Of a stretch of 30,360 bases of DNA, positions 17,790 through 25,751 are shown in pieces. How positions within the stretch are numbered: position 1 is the first letter of the stretch; each line of letters starts with the position of its first letter. The stretch is from NCBI GenBank assembly GCA_037384225.1, contig JARROD010000015.1:1-30360 (forward strand), in the 5' to 3' direction. The translations under genes and the position numbers were made by a program. Source of the stretch: JARROD01 sp037384225 (GTDB lineage: Bacteria; Pseudomonadota; Gammaproteobacteria; Pseudomonadales; Cellvibrionaceae). Below the pieces are notes generated by a model that was not told where the DNA came from, did no database searches, and worked only from the letters and a program-made list of their open reading frames with translations.

Positions 17790-19937
17790 TTAAAACTGGT
17801 AACGGATTCCCAGTTCAAATCCCCGTCCGGGTTCGGGGGCGTGGTTACTTAAAAATGAGGCGTGATTGCGGATTTCCTCATCCAACAGATTGTTGCCCTT
17901 AATGAACACCACCGCCCCCCGGTCACTGGCGGCGAAGTGGTAATCGGTGTAGAGGTTCACCAGTGTGTAGCCGTCGGTCGGCACTTCGGAGGCGGCGATT
18001 TTGTCCTGATCGTCTACCTCGGTAATACGTATCCTGGCGCTCCACCGGGGCAGTGTGTAGGCCAGTTGGGCGCCGTAACGCAGGGGAGGGATACGTGGTA
18101 CGTCGCCCTGACTATCAAATTTTGCCCGCACAAAATCACTGAACAAACTCAATTCAAAGTGACTGTCAGCACTGCTGTGCAGCGGCAGTGATAGCTCGGC
18201 CTCGTAACCGGAAAAGGTGGCATTATTCTGGCTGTAGTAGCTGATTTGGGTTCCGCTCTCGTCTTCTTCACCGCTGTCGAGCAGGAAGATATAATTGTCG
18301 ATTTGATTGTAAAAAAGGTTCAGTTCTCCCCGCACTGCACCCAGATGTTTGCGCAGGCCCAATTCGACATTGTAAGAGGTTTCAAGATCCATATCCGGGT
18401 CGCCGATTTCGATTCGAGCGGTCGGCGCGTGGGCGACTTGCTCCATATCGCTTTTCGCCTGGCAGCTCTCGCTGTCGACATTGGAAAACAGTTCTTCAAC
18501 AGTGGCAGTGCGCTCAGAGCGGGCGAGGGCGAAAAACAGATTGCTGTCGTCGCGAAAGTGCCACAGTGCCGAGGCGCTGCCACTCAGGGTCGTCTCAGAC
18601 CTATCGCAGCGGCTGGAGGGGTCGAACGTTTGGTTTTCCACTCTTAGGCCGAATTCGTAGAGCCAGTTTTCGGTTTCGAGACCCTCGACCACAAATGCCG
18701 CGGTTGAGCGTATATCGGTGGCGGGAATGAACGACTCATCTCCCACTGCGCGGAATTCAGAGCTGCCCAATTGCAACCCGATAACCCCATTTAGAGGACC
18801 TACTGCTTGGTGGTCGGCGATCAGGCGTGTTTCAACACCCTCGTTGCTGAAAACAGTGCCGGGGTTGCCGCCTTCCAGTTCGGTGTGCTGGTAATCGTTA
18901 TAGACAACCTGGCCCCGAAGGCTTTGTAGCGGTCCTTGCAGCTTGATTTCTCCTTTCAGAGCGTAGCGGTTTTGCACCATATCGATGCGAACATTTTCCT
19001 CGTCGTCATGCTCTTGTTCCTGCTCTTCTTCTATTCCCTCTTCCTCGTGATGGGCGTGGGTGCCGGCGGGTAGGCCGTAGTTGTTTTCCAGGCGGCCGAA
19101 GGAAAAGCCGATAAAGCCGCTGTCGCCAATCCAGGAGAACCCTGCGGTCAAGGCCTTGCCCTGGGTATCCGAATTGCCGATAAAGCCATCGGTGTTTTCG
19201 ATTTCTTCTTCATGCTCCTCTTCCTCTTCATGTTCACCGTGGAGAGCTTCGAGAGCCTCTTCATCTATGGCCAGACCGCTGATCTCTATGTTCTTGCTGT
19301 TGCGGTAGAGACCATCGAGGTGCCAGGCGAGCTGGCTGCCCTCGCCGGGCATTGCCCCTTCCATTTTAAATACGGTGGTATTTGCATCCGACACCGTATT
19401 ATGGCGCTGTTCCAGGGCGCCGGACCAGGCATCTACGGGCTGATCCGGAATGCGGTTGTCGATGACGTTGACAACGCCGCCGATGGCACCGTTGCCGTAG
19501 AGCAGGGTGGCCGGACCCCTGACCACTTCTATGCGCTCCGCCACCAGGGCTTCGGCGCTGTTGCCGTGATCGGGGCTGACGGAGGAGACGTCCAGGGTGC
19601 CAAGGCTATTCTGCAACACCCTTACCCGGTTACCGCTCTGGCCGCGAATAATCGGTCGCCCGACACCCGGACCGAAGGAGGACGAATTGACACCTACCTG
19701 GTTCTGCAGGGTACTGCCCAGTGTATCGGCCACCTGTGCCCGCAGGGCTTCGCCGGCGATTACATTGACCGGCAGCGCGGTTTCAGCGCTTTTTTTATTC
19801 AGCGGTGCGGTGACCATTATTTCTTCGAGGTCATGCTGTGCGATGGCGCTCGTGGCGGTGGACATCGCGGCGGCGCTTACCATTGTGTTTATATACTTTT
19901 TCAGGGTCACTTTGGGGATGGAGTGGTCAGTGTTCAT
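17790..19937 (-). CDS. znuD: ZnuD-type TonB-dependent receptor, probable zinc uptake
   Basis: The ATG at 19937 gives 715 residues. An upstream GTG at 19994 would add 19. The signal peptide ends near residue 33 (TSAIAQ), followed by a TonB-box-like DLEEIMVTAP. The plug domain shows the ZnuD pattern: SFGPGVGRPIIRGQSGNRVR, LDVSSVSPDHG, then IEVVRGPATLLYGNGAIGGV. The barrel follows and ends GRGFELGIRYQF with terminal Phe. Two His/Glu-rich stretches near residues 230-245 (HGEHEEEEEHEEE) and 292-310 (HAHHEEEG) would sit in extracellular loops and suit metal capture. It lies downstream of a zinc-chaperone-like gene with a Zur box. Zinc as substrate is inference from these points. Copper or another metal is possible. 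Confidence 0.85.
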   Translation of the reverse strand: MNTDHSIPKVTLKKYINTMVSAAAMSTATSAIAQHDLEEIMVTAPLNKKSAETALPVNVIAGEALRAQVADTLGSTLQNQVGVNSSSFGPGVGRPIIRGQSGNRVRVLQNSLGTLDVSSVSPDHGNSAEALVAERIEVVRGPATLLYGNGAIGGVVNVIDNRIPDQPVDAWSGALEQRHNTVSDANTTVFKMEGAMPGEGSQLAWHLDGLYRNSKNIEISGLAIDEEALEALHGEHEEEEEHEEEIENTDGFIGNSDTQGKALTAGFSWIGDSGFIGFSFGRLENNYGLPAGTHAHHEEEGIEEEQEQEHDDEENVRIDMVQNRYALKGEIKLQGPLQSLRGQVVYNDYQHTELEGGNPGTVFSNEGVETRLIADHQAVGPLNGVIGLQLGSSEFRAVGDESFIPATDIRSTAAFVVEGLETENWLYEFGLRVENQTFDPSSRCDRSETTLSGSASALWHFRDDSNLFFALARSERTATVEELFSNVDSESCQAKSDMEQVAHAPTARIEIGDPDMDLETSYNVELGLRKHLGAVRGELNLFYNQIDNYIFLLDSGEEDESGTQISYYSQNNATFSGYEAELSLPLHSSADSHFELSLFSDFVRAKFDSQGDVPRIPPLRYGAQLAYTLPRWSARIRITEVDDQDKIAASEVPTDGYTLVNLYTDYHFAASDRGAVVFIKGNNLLDEEIRNHASFLSNHAPEPGRGFELGIRYQF

Positions 19938-20159
19938 TGAAGTCTTGTTCCGGTAATGATTGTTGCGCGCATTGCTTCCGGGATTAATGTCCACGGTTTG
20001 GAATTACGCTCTGGGGATTGCAGGCTTGCTGTTGCCACAGGCTGTGCGTTCGCCGATGACGGGGGCGACATGCTGAATGACAAGACAAGCGACGGGGCGA
20101 TTCCGCCGATGCTTAAACAGGCGGCTTGGTCCCGGTGACAATCCGATAATGTTGCTTGG

Positions 20160-20465
20160 TCAGGCGTGGCCGGTGGGCGGGTCGCGAGCAGAAGGAGCGA
20201 GGAGGGAAACGTTTTTTTGTGGCGCCCTGTAAGGCGTGGCAGGCGTCCAGCTGCCGGGCAGGGGCGGTGGTTCCTGGGAGCCGGCGGCCATATCGCCGGC
20301 GCTGCTGTACTGAAGACAGATGGCGCAGTCACTGCGCTCTTTCAGTTTGCCTTTGTGATCGTGAAAGGCGAATACGCCTTGTGCCAATAGCACAATACCG
20401 ATAGCCAGGATAAGTAGTATCCGGCCAAAGACAGTTGCCGCTTTTATATGCGTTTTTGAGCGCAT
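20160..20465 (-). CDS. Small His/Cys protein, zinc chaperone-like
   Basis: This 101-residue protein has an N-terminal hydrophobic signal or anchor (ILLILAIGIVLLAQGVFAF) followed at once by HDHKGKLKERSDCAICLQY. A His pair plus CxxC after a signal is the hallmark of small proteins annotated next to ZnuD-like receptors as zinc-uptake chaperones (DUF2946-like). The C-terminal SARDPP also resembles the usual family ending. The start codon is not preceded by a clear ribosome binding site. The gene lies 44 bases downstream of the Zur-box candidate and about 220 bases upstream of the receptor on the same strand, so the two probably form an operon. Confidence 0.7.
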   Translation of the reverse strand: MRSKTHIKAATVFGRILLILAIGIVLLAQGVFAFHDHKGKLKERSDCAICLQYSSAGDMAAGSQEPPPLPGSWTPATPYRAPQKNVSLLAPSARDPPTGHA

Positions 20466-20508
20466 GCTTTTGGCTTTGGTTGGCAGTTTTTAGTGAGATC
20501 TACTAGCG

Positions 20509-20531
20509 TTAGAGTAATAGTATAACATTTC
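20509..20531 (-). promoter_or_regulatory. Zur box candidate overlapping a promoter
   Basis: Read on the minus strand, the first half GAAATGTTATA matches the E. coli Zur consensus half at all 11 positions. After one spacer base the second half matches at 6 of 11. A TATACT -10-like box lies inside the site. This would let zinc-loaded Zur repress the zinc chaperone-receptor operon. The assignment rests on my memory of the consensus and on the neighbouring genes. Confidence 0.7.
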
Positions 20532-20590
20532 TGCGAGAGTAAAAAGAGTCTGGCGTCAGAGCCGTGCCGGTGGAGTCGTCACCCCTGTAG

Positions 20591-20685
20591 GCTTGGCGTC
20601 AGCATCCATGCCTCCGACAGTCTGGGCCAACGACCTCCGGACGTCCGCCTGACACTGTGCCTGCCCCGGGTTACTGAGACGTTAC
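20591..20685 (-). repeat. 95-bp repeat, copy B (inverted relative to A)
   Basis: This is the reverse-complement partner of 17548-17642, 86 of 95 positions identical. It lies between the Zur box and the end of the pilus ATPase gene, just outside the promoter of the zinc locus. Unlike copy A it is not followed by the GC-rich hairpin tract. Confidence 0.88.
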
Positions 20686-20763
20686 CCGTTGCGCAGCTGT
20701 TTGCGGTTTTGCGCCACCTCTTTTAGGAGACGGCCCTGGTAGTGACCTTAAGCGGGTGTTCGG

Positions 20764-21945
20764 TTAAAAAACAGTCCCCGGATTGTCCTGCTCTTCGTCC
20801 TCCTCCTCGATAGCCTCGAGGCTGAGACTGAATTCCTCTTTTTCCTTTTCCGCCGCATCGGCGTCGTCGGCTGTCATGTCGTTTTTCTTGTCCGTGAGTT
20901 TTATGCGCAGTCGCAGATTATTCGCCGAATCCGCATTTTTCAGGGCTTCGTCCAGGGTAATGCGGCCTTGCTTATAAAGATTGTAAAGCGCTGCGTCAAA
21001 GGTTTGCATTCCCAGGTTCTCTGATTTTTCCATAATCTCCTTAATGGTTTCAAATTCACCCCGCAGAATCATTTCCTGAATTGTCTGCGTCCCGAGCAGA
21101 ATTTCGACCGCCGCGCAGCGTGCGCCGTCGACAGTGGGTATCAGCCGCTGAGAGACAAACGCCCGCAAGTTCATAGCCAGGTCCATAAGTAACTGGCGGC
21201 GGCGTTCCTCTGGGAAAAAATTGATAATCCGGTCAAGCGCTTGATTGGCGTTATTGGCGTGCAGGGTGGATATCGCCAAGTGTCCGGTTTCGGCGAAGGC
21301 CAGCGCGTGTTCCATGGTTTCCCGGTCGCGGATTTCACCGATCAGGATCACATCAGGAGCCTGGCGCAACGTGTTTTTCAGGGCGTTGTGCCAGTTGCGG
21401 GTGTCGACGCCGACTTCTCGCTGGTTAATGATGGATTTTTTGTGGCGGTGGATATATTCGACCGGATCCTCGATGGTAATAATGTGGCCGCCACTGTGGC
21501 TATTGCGGTGATCTATCAGCGCCGCCAGCGAAGTGGATTTGCCCGAACCGGTGCCACCGACAAACAACACCAGGCCGCGCTTGGCCATTACCACTTCCTT
21601 AAGCACTTCGGGTAGTTTCAAGTCTTCGAAGCGGGGGATTTCCACCTTGATATTACGGGCGACGATGGATACTTCATTGCGCTGCTTGAAAATATTAATG
21701 CGAAAACGCCCGGTTTTTGGGAGGCTAAAGGCAAGGTTCATTTCCAGTTCATGCTCGAATTCCTGGCGCTGTTCCTCGTCCATGATCTGATGGGCGATAT
21801 TTGCAATCTGCCCTGGCTGCAGGGGGGATTTTTCCAGGGGTTTGAGCATGCCCTGAAATTTGGCACAGGGCGGAGCCCCCGTGCTGAGATAGAGATCGGA
21901 GCCGTCTTTTTTGGCCAGGATGCGAAGGTAATCAGTAAAATCCAT
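20764..21945 (-). CDS. pilU: Type IV pilus retraction ATPase, PilU-like
   Basis: This is a 393-residue cytosolic hexameric ATPase of the PilT/PilU family that powers pilus retraction and twitching. AAAGGA lies 8 bases before the ATG. The order of motifs is right: GGTGSGKST (Walker A), ITIEDPVEYIH (Asp box), DVILIGEIRDRETM (Walker B) and GHLAISTLHANNA (His box). PilU rather than PilT is favoured by the NIFKQRNEVSIVARNI segment and by a long acidic C-terminal extension (SLEAIEEEDEEQ). No pilT gene adjoins it in the window. Confidence 0.9.
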   Translation of the reverse strand: MDFTDYLRILAKKDGSDLYLSTGAPPCAKFQGMLKPLEKSPLQPGQIANIAHQIMDEEQRQEFEHELEMNLAFSLPKTGRFRINIFKQRNEVSIVARNIKVEIPRFEDLKLPEVLKEVVMAKRGLVLFVGGTGSGKSTSLAALIDHRNSHSGGHIITIEDPVEYIHRHKKSIINQREVGVDTRNWHNALKNTLRQAPDVILIGEIRDRETMEHALAFAETGHLAISTLHANNANQALDRIINFFPEERRRQLLMDLAMNLRAFVSQRLIPTVDGARCAAVEILLGTQTIQEMILRGEFETIKEIMEKSENLGMQTFDAALYNLYKQGRITLDEALKNADSANNLRLRIKLTDKKNDMTADDADAAEKEKEEFSLSLEAIEEEDEEQDNPGTVF

Positions 21946-22252
21946 CGGGGATCCTTTGTTGAGTTAAAAAAGGTAAAAAAGAAAAAAGGAGACGGAGGTT
22001 ATTGAGTTTTGGATTTAAGTGATAGTCGAAAAATGGTGGTTTGTCTTGCAACTATGATGAAATGGCGGAAAAATGCAGCCTTTTCCAATGAGCTGCTAAG
22101 GAACGTGCACGTCTAAGATGAATAACTTCACCTGCTGGGTTACTATACCCTATCATTGCATAAATGTTCGGCTCAGGACCGCTTCGCTCCTTCTATAGCC
22201 GCATTTTCAGGGCCGTGCTCAATTTTTCTAATCCTATGTCGACAAGAGACCT
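21946..22252. other. Divergent spacer between pilU and DAHP synthase
   Basis: This 307-base region should contain both promoters. Apart from the relative of repeat D at 22147-22194, I see no further structure. Confidence 0.5.
22147..22194. repeat. Dispersed repeat D, degenerate single-arm copy
   Basis: About 40 of 48 bases match the reverse complement of one arm plus the loop of the hairpin repeat at 25394-25472. The shared blocks include TTGCATAAAT and a TTCGGC...ACCGC stretch. It lacks the second arm in recognisable form. The alignment was done by eye. Confidence 0.5.
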
Positions 22253-23590
22253 ATGACAAAACAGTGGACCCCCAATTCCTGGCGCGAAAAACCCATTAAA
22301 CAACAACCTGTCTATGCGGATAAATCGGCGCTTGGGATGGCGGAGTCTCAACTCGCCGAGCTGCCGCCACTGGTGTTTGCTGAAGAGGCGCGGGCGCTGC
22401 AGCGGCAATTGGCCGATGTTGCCGAGGGGAGGGCATTTCTTTTACAGGGCGGCGATTGCGCGGAAAGTTTCACCGATTTGAGTGCTGATCTGATTCGTGA
22501 CACCTTTAAAGTAATGCTGCAGATGGCGGTGGTGCTGACATACAGTGGTCACCAGCCAGTGGTTAAAGTGGGGCGTATGGCGGGACAGTTCGCCAAGCCC
22601 CGCTCCGCGGATACGGAAGTGTGTGACGGGGTGGAACTGCCCTGTTATCGGGGCGATATTGTCAATAGTATCGAGTTTAGCGCCGAGGCACGGGAACCGG
22701 ACCCACAACGTCTTCTGGCGGCCTACCATCAGTCCGCGGCGACCTTGAACCTAGTGCGAGCCTTTGCCCAGGGGGGCATGGCAGACCTCCACCAGGTGCA
22801 CCGATGGAACCTGAGCTTTGTGGCGGCCAATCCATTGCGGGAGAAATATCAGGAGATCGCTGACCGGATTCAGGATACGCTGGCGTTTATGGAGGTCTGC
22901 GGGGTCAATTCCACCACTACCCCTTCAATTAGAGAAACCCAGATTTACACCTCCCACGAGGCCTTGTTGCTGAACTATGAGGAGGCGCTGACCCGCCGTG
23001 ACAGCCTCACCGGGCTCTGGTATGACTGCTCCGCGCACCTGTTGTGGATTGGCGAGCGCACCCGGGAACTGGAAGGCGCGCATCTTGAGTTTTTCCGGGG
23101 TATACACAATCCAATTGGCGTGAAAATAGGGCCGACCTGTAGCGAATCGGAACTGCTGCGTCTAATCGATGCCCTGAACCCGGACAATACTCCGGGCCGA
23201 TTGACGCTGATCACCCGTATGGGAGCGGAAAAACTGCCTGAGTGTTTACCGAGGCTGGTGCGGGCCGTGCGGCGGGAGGGGCGCGAGGTTGTGTGGGCCT
23301 CGGACCCCATGCATGGAAATACCATTAAGACTAGCAACGGTTATAAGACTCGCTCCTTTGACCGCATATTGAGCGAAATCAAAGCGTTTTTTGCTGTCCA
23401 CCGGGCCGAGGGAAGCCACCCCGGGGGCATTCACCTGGAAATGACCGGCCACCATGTCACCGAGTGCACTGGCGGCGCCTATGCGATTTCGGAAACGGAC
23501 CTGGCGGGTTGCTACCGCACGCAGTGCGATCCGCGCCTGAATGCGGATCAGGTGTTGGAGATGGCCTTTCGGGTCGCGGAGATGTTGTAG
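22253..23590 (+). CDS. 3-deoxy-7-phosphoheptulonate synthase, class II
   Basis: This enzyme condenses phosphoenolpyruvate and erythrose 4-phosphate, the first step of the shikimate pathway. At 445 residues it is of the plant/actinobacterial class II (AroA-II) type rather than the AroFGH type. Diagnostic features are the start WTPNSWREKPIKQQPVY, LLQGGDCAESF with the metal-binding Cys, HRWNLSF, GVKIGPTCSESELL, VWASDPMHGNT, and LEMTGHHVTECTGG with metal ligands. AAGAGA precedes the ATG. Class II enzymes serve either general aromatic synthesis or secondary metabolism (PhzC-like). With no biosynthetic cluster here, the general role is more likely. Confidence 0.96.
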   Translation: MTKQWTPNSWREKPIKQQPVYADKSALGMAESQLAELPPLVFAEEARALQRQLADVAEGRAFLLQGGDCAESFTDLSADLIRDTFKVMLQMAVVLTYSGHQPVVKVGRMAGQFAKPRSADTEVCDGVELPCYRGDIVNSIEFSAEAREPDPQRLLAAYHQSAATLNLVRAFAQGGMADLHQVHRWNLSFVAANPLREKYQEIADRIQDTLAFMEVCGVNSTTTPSIRETQIYTSHEALLLNYEEALTRRDSLTGLWYDCSAHLLWIGERTRELEGAHLEFFRGIHNPIGVKIGPTCSESELLRLIDALNPDNTPGRLTLITRMGAEKLPECLPRLVRAVRREGREVVWASDPMHGNTIKTSNGYKTRSFDRILSEIKAFFAVHRAEGSHPGGIHLEMTGHHVTECTGGAYAISETDLAGCYRTQCDPRLNADQVLEMAFRVAEML

Positions 23591-23600
23591 GGATGGAGCC

Positions 23601-24312
23601 TCAGGGTTTGTTCAACTCGATCCATACCGCCCTGCCCAACCCACACAGCTCGCCGCGGGCATTGTAAACTGCGGTGCCCGAGTAATGTTTACGGCCGTCG
23701 ATACCGATGAGCCAGCCCATTACCACACAGTGCTCGCCGAACTTCGGTGGTTGTTTAACAGCGCCGGTGAACTGCCCCAGTACCAGCGTTTTTTCCGGCC
23801 CAATACCCGCCGCAAACGCGCCGGCGCAGTCCAGCCCCGCCCAGGCGTATTCCGGTTCAATCGTTTCCCCGCCGGTGGACAGGTCAGCACCGGGAATCCA
23901 CGGGGCGGCGACCTTCTGCGAAGCCGCCACCTTGCCGGGAAATATACACAACCCATCGCCCGCCACCCGCTGCGGGCCGCAAACAAAACAGCGAGGGAAG
24001 GGGTGATAACGGTAGCCTGCATAACCCTGCGCTGCTTTTTGCGCTGCTGCATAGGTTACCGGGCCGGGTCTCCATCTCAAGAGCGGCCGGTGTGGCGGCC
24101 GCAATTTCCTGATCACGGTCTTTCAATACCAGCGTTTCGCCATCAATTGACCAGATATCGAGAGGCTTTTCCAAGGGGGGAGGGGCCATTAATCGCACCT
24201 GCGCACTGGCGCCAAAATGAGAGGCCAGAAGCCCACAAACATAACCGCCGTTGGCGGATTCGCTGGGGCCGCAAAAGCGATTATTTACAACTATGGTACC
24301 AATTTTGTTCAT
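23601..24312 (-). pseudogene. HotDog/thioesterase-like protein, frameshifted
   Basis: Two overlapping minus-strand frames form one protein. The first, from the ATG at 24312, begins IVVNNRFCGPSESANGGYVC and continues through VRLMAPPPLEKPLDIW to METRPG. The sense then continues in another frame as PVTYAAAQKAAQGY, FPRCFVCGP, GDGLCIFPG and ends RAVWIELNKP. The switch lies about 24058-24068 in a G/C run, and one extra base there explains it. The intact product would be about 235 residues. The NGGY-start and FVCGP pattern resemble thioesterase or HotDog-like proteins, so the exact family is tentative. The break may be a real mutation or a sequencing error in this draft assembly. Confidence 0.65.
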
Positions 24313-24326
24313 ATTTTTCTTCGCTG

Positions 24327-24347
24327 AAGTGGCTCCATTGTATACAA
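24327..24347. repeat. 21-base direct repeat, copy 1
   Basis: This differs from 24495-24515 at a single base. The shared start is AAGTGGCTCCATT. In this copy it runs into the 12-base palindrome ATTGTATACAAT (24337-24348), just upstream of the frameshifted gene's start. Confidence 0.75.
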
Positions 24348-24494
24348 TAGGTTTGCACCTAATGGCTCAAGAATCGGGGGTTTTAAAAATTCAGCTATCG
24401 CGTAGTAGGTTGTGCAAGTGGAGGTTGAAGTCTAATTTGCAACAGCCTTCGAAACCGCCAGAAAAGAAAGGGTGGACGCCAACGGAAGAATCAC

Positions 24495-24515
24495 AAGTGG
24501 CTCCATTATATACAA
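24495..24515. repeat. 21-base direct repeat, copy 2
   Basis: Same orientation as copy 1 and 168 bases downstream of it. The single difference (A for G) breaks the palindrome. Flanking sequence is not similar, so this is not a simple tandem duplication of a longer unit. Confidence 0.75.
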
Positions 24516-24783
24516 AAAACAACGCACAAATTTCGGTTATCATGTCGTTGGATGATACCGTGCCAGCGGCGACTGGTATTTCCCCTTGTGTTCCAAACTG
24601 TTTTCCCGTCGAACCAAAATCGTTTGTTACTCCCGCAAACTGGCGAACTTCTCTACCACAATAGGTTCCCACGGCTAGTAGATGTGATACGCTAGGCAAA
24701 ATCTAAATTAAACCCTTCAATATTTGTGGGGTTTGTCTCAGAGAAATGTTAACCATTGTATGCCTGTACAGGAGATAAATAAT

Positions 24784-24867
24784 ATGATTTCTGCTGATGT
24801 GGACCGCGAACTGTCACATTTAATTAGGATGGCGAATCAGATTTCTGTTCTCTTGCATGAAAAGTAA
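24784..24867 (+). CDS. Micro-ORF (27 codons) before the acetyltransferase gene
   Basis: A good ribosome binding site (AGGAG, about 10 bases upstream) precedes ATG. The peptide contains LSHLIRMANQISVLLHEK and stops 21 bases before the acetyltransferase start. The LIRMANQI stretch recalls the start of formate dehydrogenase delta subunits, which are about 70 residues, so it may be a remnant. It could also be a leader peptide. No formate dehydrogenase genes are in the window. Confidence 0.35.
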   Translation: MISADVDRELSHLIRMANQISVLLHEK

Positions 24868-24888
24868 TTTAAAAACTAAGGAGTCAAT

Positions 24889-25389
24889 TTGGAAGTTCTC
24901 ATCAGGCAGGCAAAACAGGGGGATTTTGTTGAGTTGGCGGCGGTCTTCGACCACCCACAGGTAGTGGAAAACAGCTCCCAGCGTCCATTTTTGGGGGCGG
25001 AGAGGATTCAAAAAATATTTGAGGATTTAGGCGATGATTCCATTCTGCTGGTGGCCGAAGTCGACGGAAAGGTAGTTGGTCATATTAGCATCAATATCAA
25101 CCCAAAACTGAGAGAAAAGCATGTCGCCAACCTGGGGATGGCCGTGCATCCGGACTACCAAAGGCGGGGGGTCGGAAGCCGGTTATTGCATGAATCGATA
25201 AACCTGGTTGATAACTGGCTCAATATTATCCGCTTTGAACTCGATGTGTACACTGACAACGATGTCGCAATTAATTTATATAAGAAGTTCGGTTTTGAAA
25301 TAGAAGGGGAGTTCAAGTACGCCTCTTTCAAAAACGGCTCTTATATTAACCTGTATAAAATGGCTCGTATTCGTCCGGATTTCCAGTAG
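24889..25389 (+). CDS. GNAT N-acetyltransferase, YhhY-like
   Basis: This 166-residue protein probably starts at TTG (24889), which is preceded by AAGGAG at 24878-24883. The next Met is far inside the fold. Order and content follow E. coli YhhY (an amino-acid N-acetyltransferase): VLIRQAKQGDFVELAAVFDH, VAEVDGKVVGHISI, HVANLGMAVHPDYQRRGVGS with the acetyl-CoA pyrophosphate loop, DNWLNIIRFELDVYTDN, then LYKKFGFEIEGEFKYA and a final MAR. The substrate cannot be read from sequence. A micro-ORF lies just upstream. Confidence 0.88.
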   Translation: MEVLIRQAKQGDFVELAAVFDHPQVVENSSQRPFLGAERIQKIFEDLGDDSILLVAEVDGKVVGHISININPKLREKHVANLGMAVHPDYQRRGVGSRLLHESINLVDNWLNIIRFELDVYTDNDVAINLYKKFGFEIEGEFKYASFKNGSYINLYKMARIRPDFQ

Positions 25390-25393
25390 TCTT

Positions 25394-25472
25394 AACCCCA
25401 TCGTTCCATAAATTTTCGAACTCAGAAGCAATGATGCGGTTCTGGGCCGAAAATTTATGCAACGACGGGGTT
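25394..25472. repeat. Dispersed repeat D, intact hairpin copy
   Basis: Two 25-base arms, 25394-25418 and 25448-25472, are inverted copies with 2 mismatches and a 29-base loop. The 5' arm begins 4 bases after the acetyltransferase stop codon, so it may also act as a transcription-ending structure. A single-arm relative is found at 22147-22194, which argues for a mobile or dispersed element rather than only a terminator. Confidence 0.75.
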
Positions 25473-25751
25473 GATAATGATAGGTTAGCGTCCCTGCCGA
25501 TAGAGCAATATCCCTAGAGGGGTATCGTAGAAATTTAAGTATAACAAAATATCAATTGTNNNNNNNNNNNNNNNNNNNNNNGGATGAGTGAATTGATAAG
25601 CCTCAGCATTTTTACAAAACATTAATACTTTTGTGTGGAGCTTTTACAGTCTTTGTTTTTGTGAACCTTCATAAGTATTTTTAAAAAAGTTTTAATTAGA
25701 CTGATCGCCAACAGAAGTTTGGGAATGTTAGCTTCAAAGGGGTAAGGCGCA
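25473..25751. other. AT-rich spacer with assembly gap
   Basis: Nothing codes here that I can support. A run of 22 N lies inside it, and the segment up to the PEP-CTERM gene should hold its promoter. Confidence 0.5.
25560..25581. other. Assembly gap (22 N)
   Basis: Unknown bases upstream of the PEP-CTERM gene. Real gap length is not known, and sequence could be missing here. Confidence 0.99.

Larger units (their letters stand above)
24313..24783. other. Spacer without a supported gene
   Basis: Open frames exist on both strands (24251-24664 plus, 24391-24699 minus), but neither has a ribosome binding site nor a recognisable family. The notable content is a 21-base direct repeat present twice, listed separately. 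Confidence 0.5.

Noticed and set aside
17540..17818. Small minus-strand frames (60-92 codons) across repeat A
   Set aside because: They read through a dispersed repeat and GC-rich hairpins, with no ribosome binding site. Such frames are often annotated in repeats without being genes.
19212..19940. 242-codon plus-strand frame inside the TonB receptor gene
   Set aside because: Antisense of the receptor plug. No ribosome binding site and no family content.
19934..20332. 132-codon minus-strand frame overlapping the zinc chaperone-like gene
   Set aside because: Pro/Ser/Ala-rich shadow in another frame. The His/Cys-bearing frame has a signal peptide and the expected family ending.
23541..24350. 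269-codon plus-strand frame overlapping the DAHP synthase end and the frameshifted gene
   Set aside because: It is the antisense of the HotDog/thioesterase-like gene. The minus-strand frames carry the meaningful sequence.
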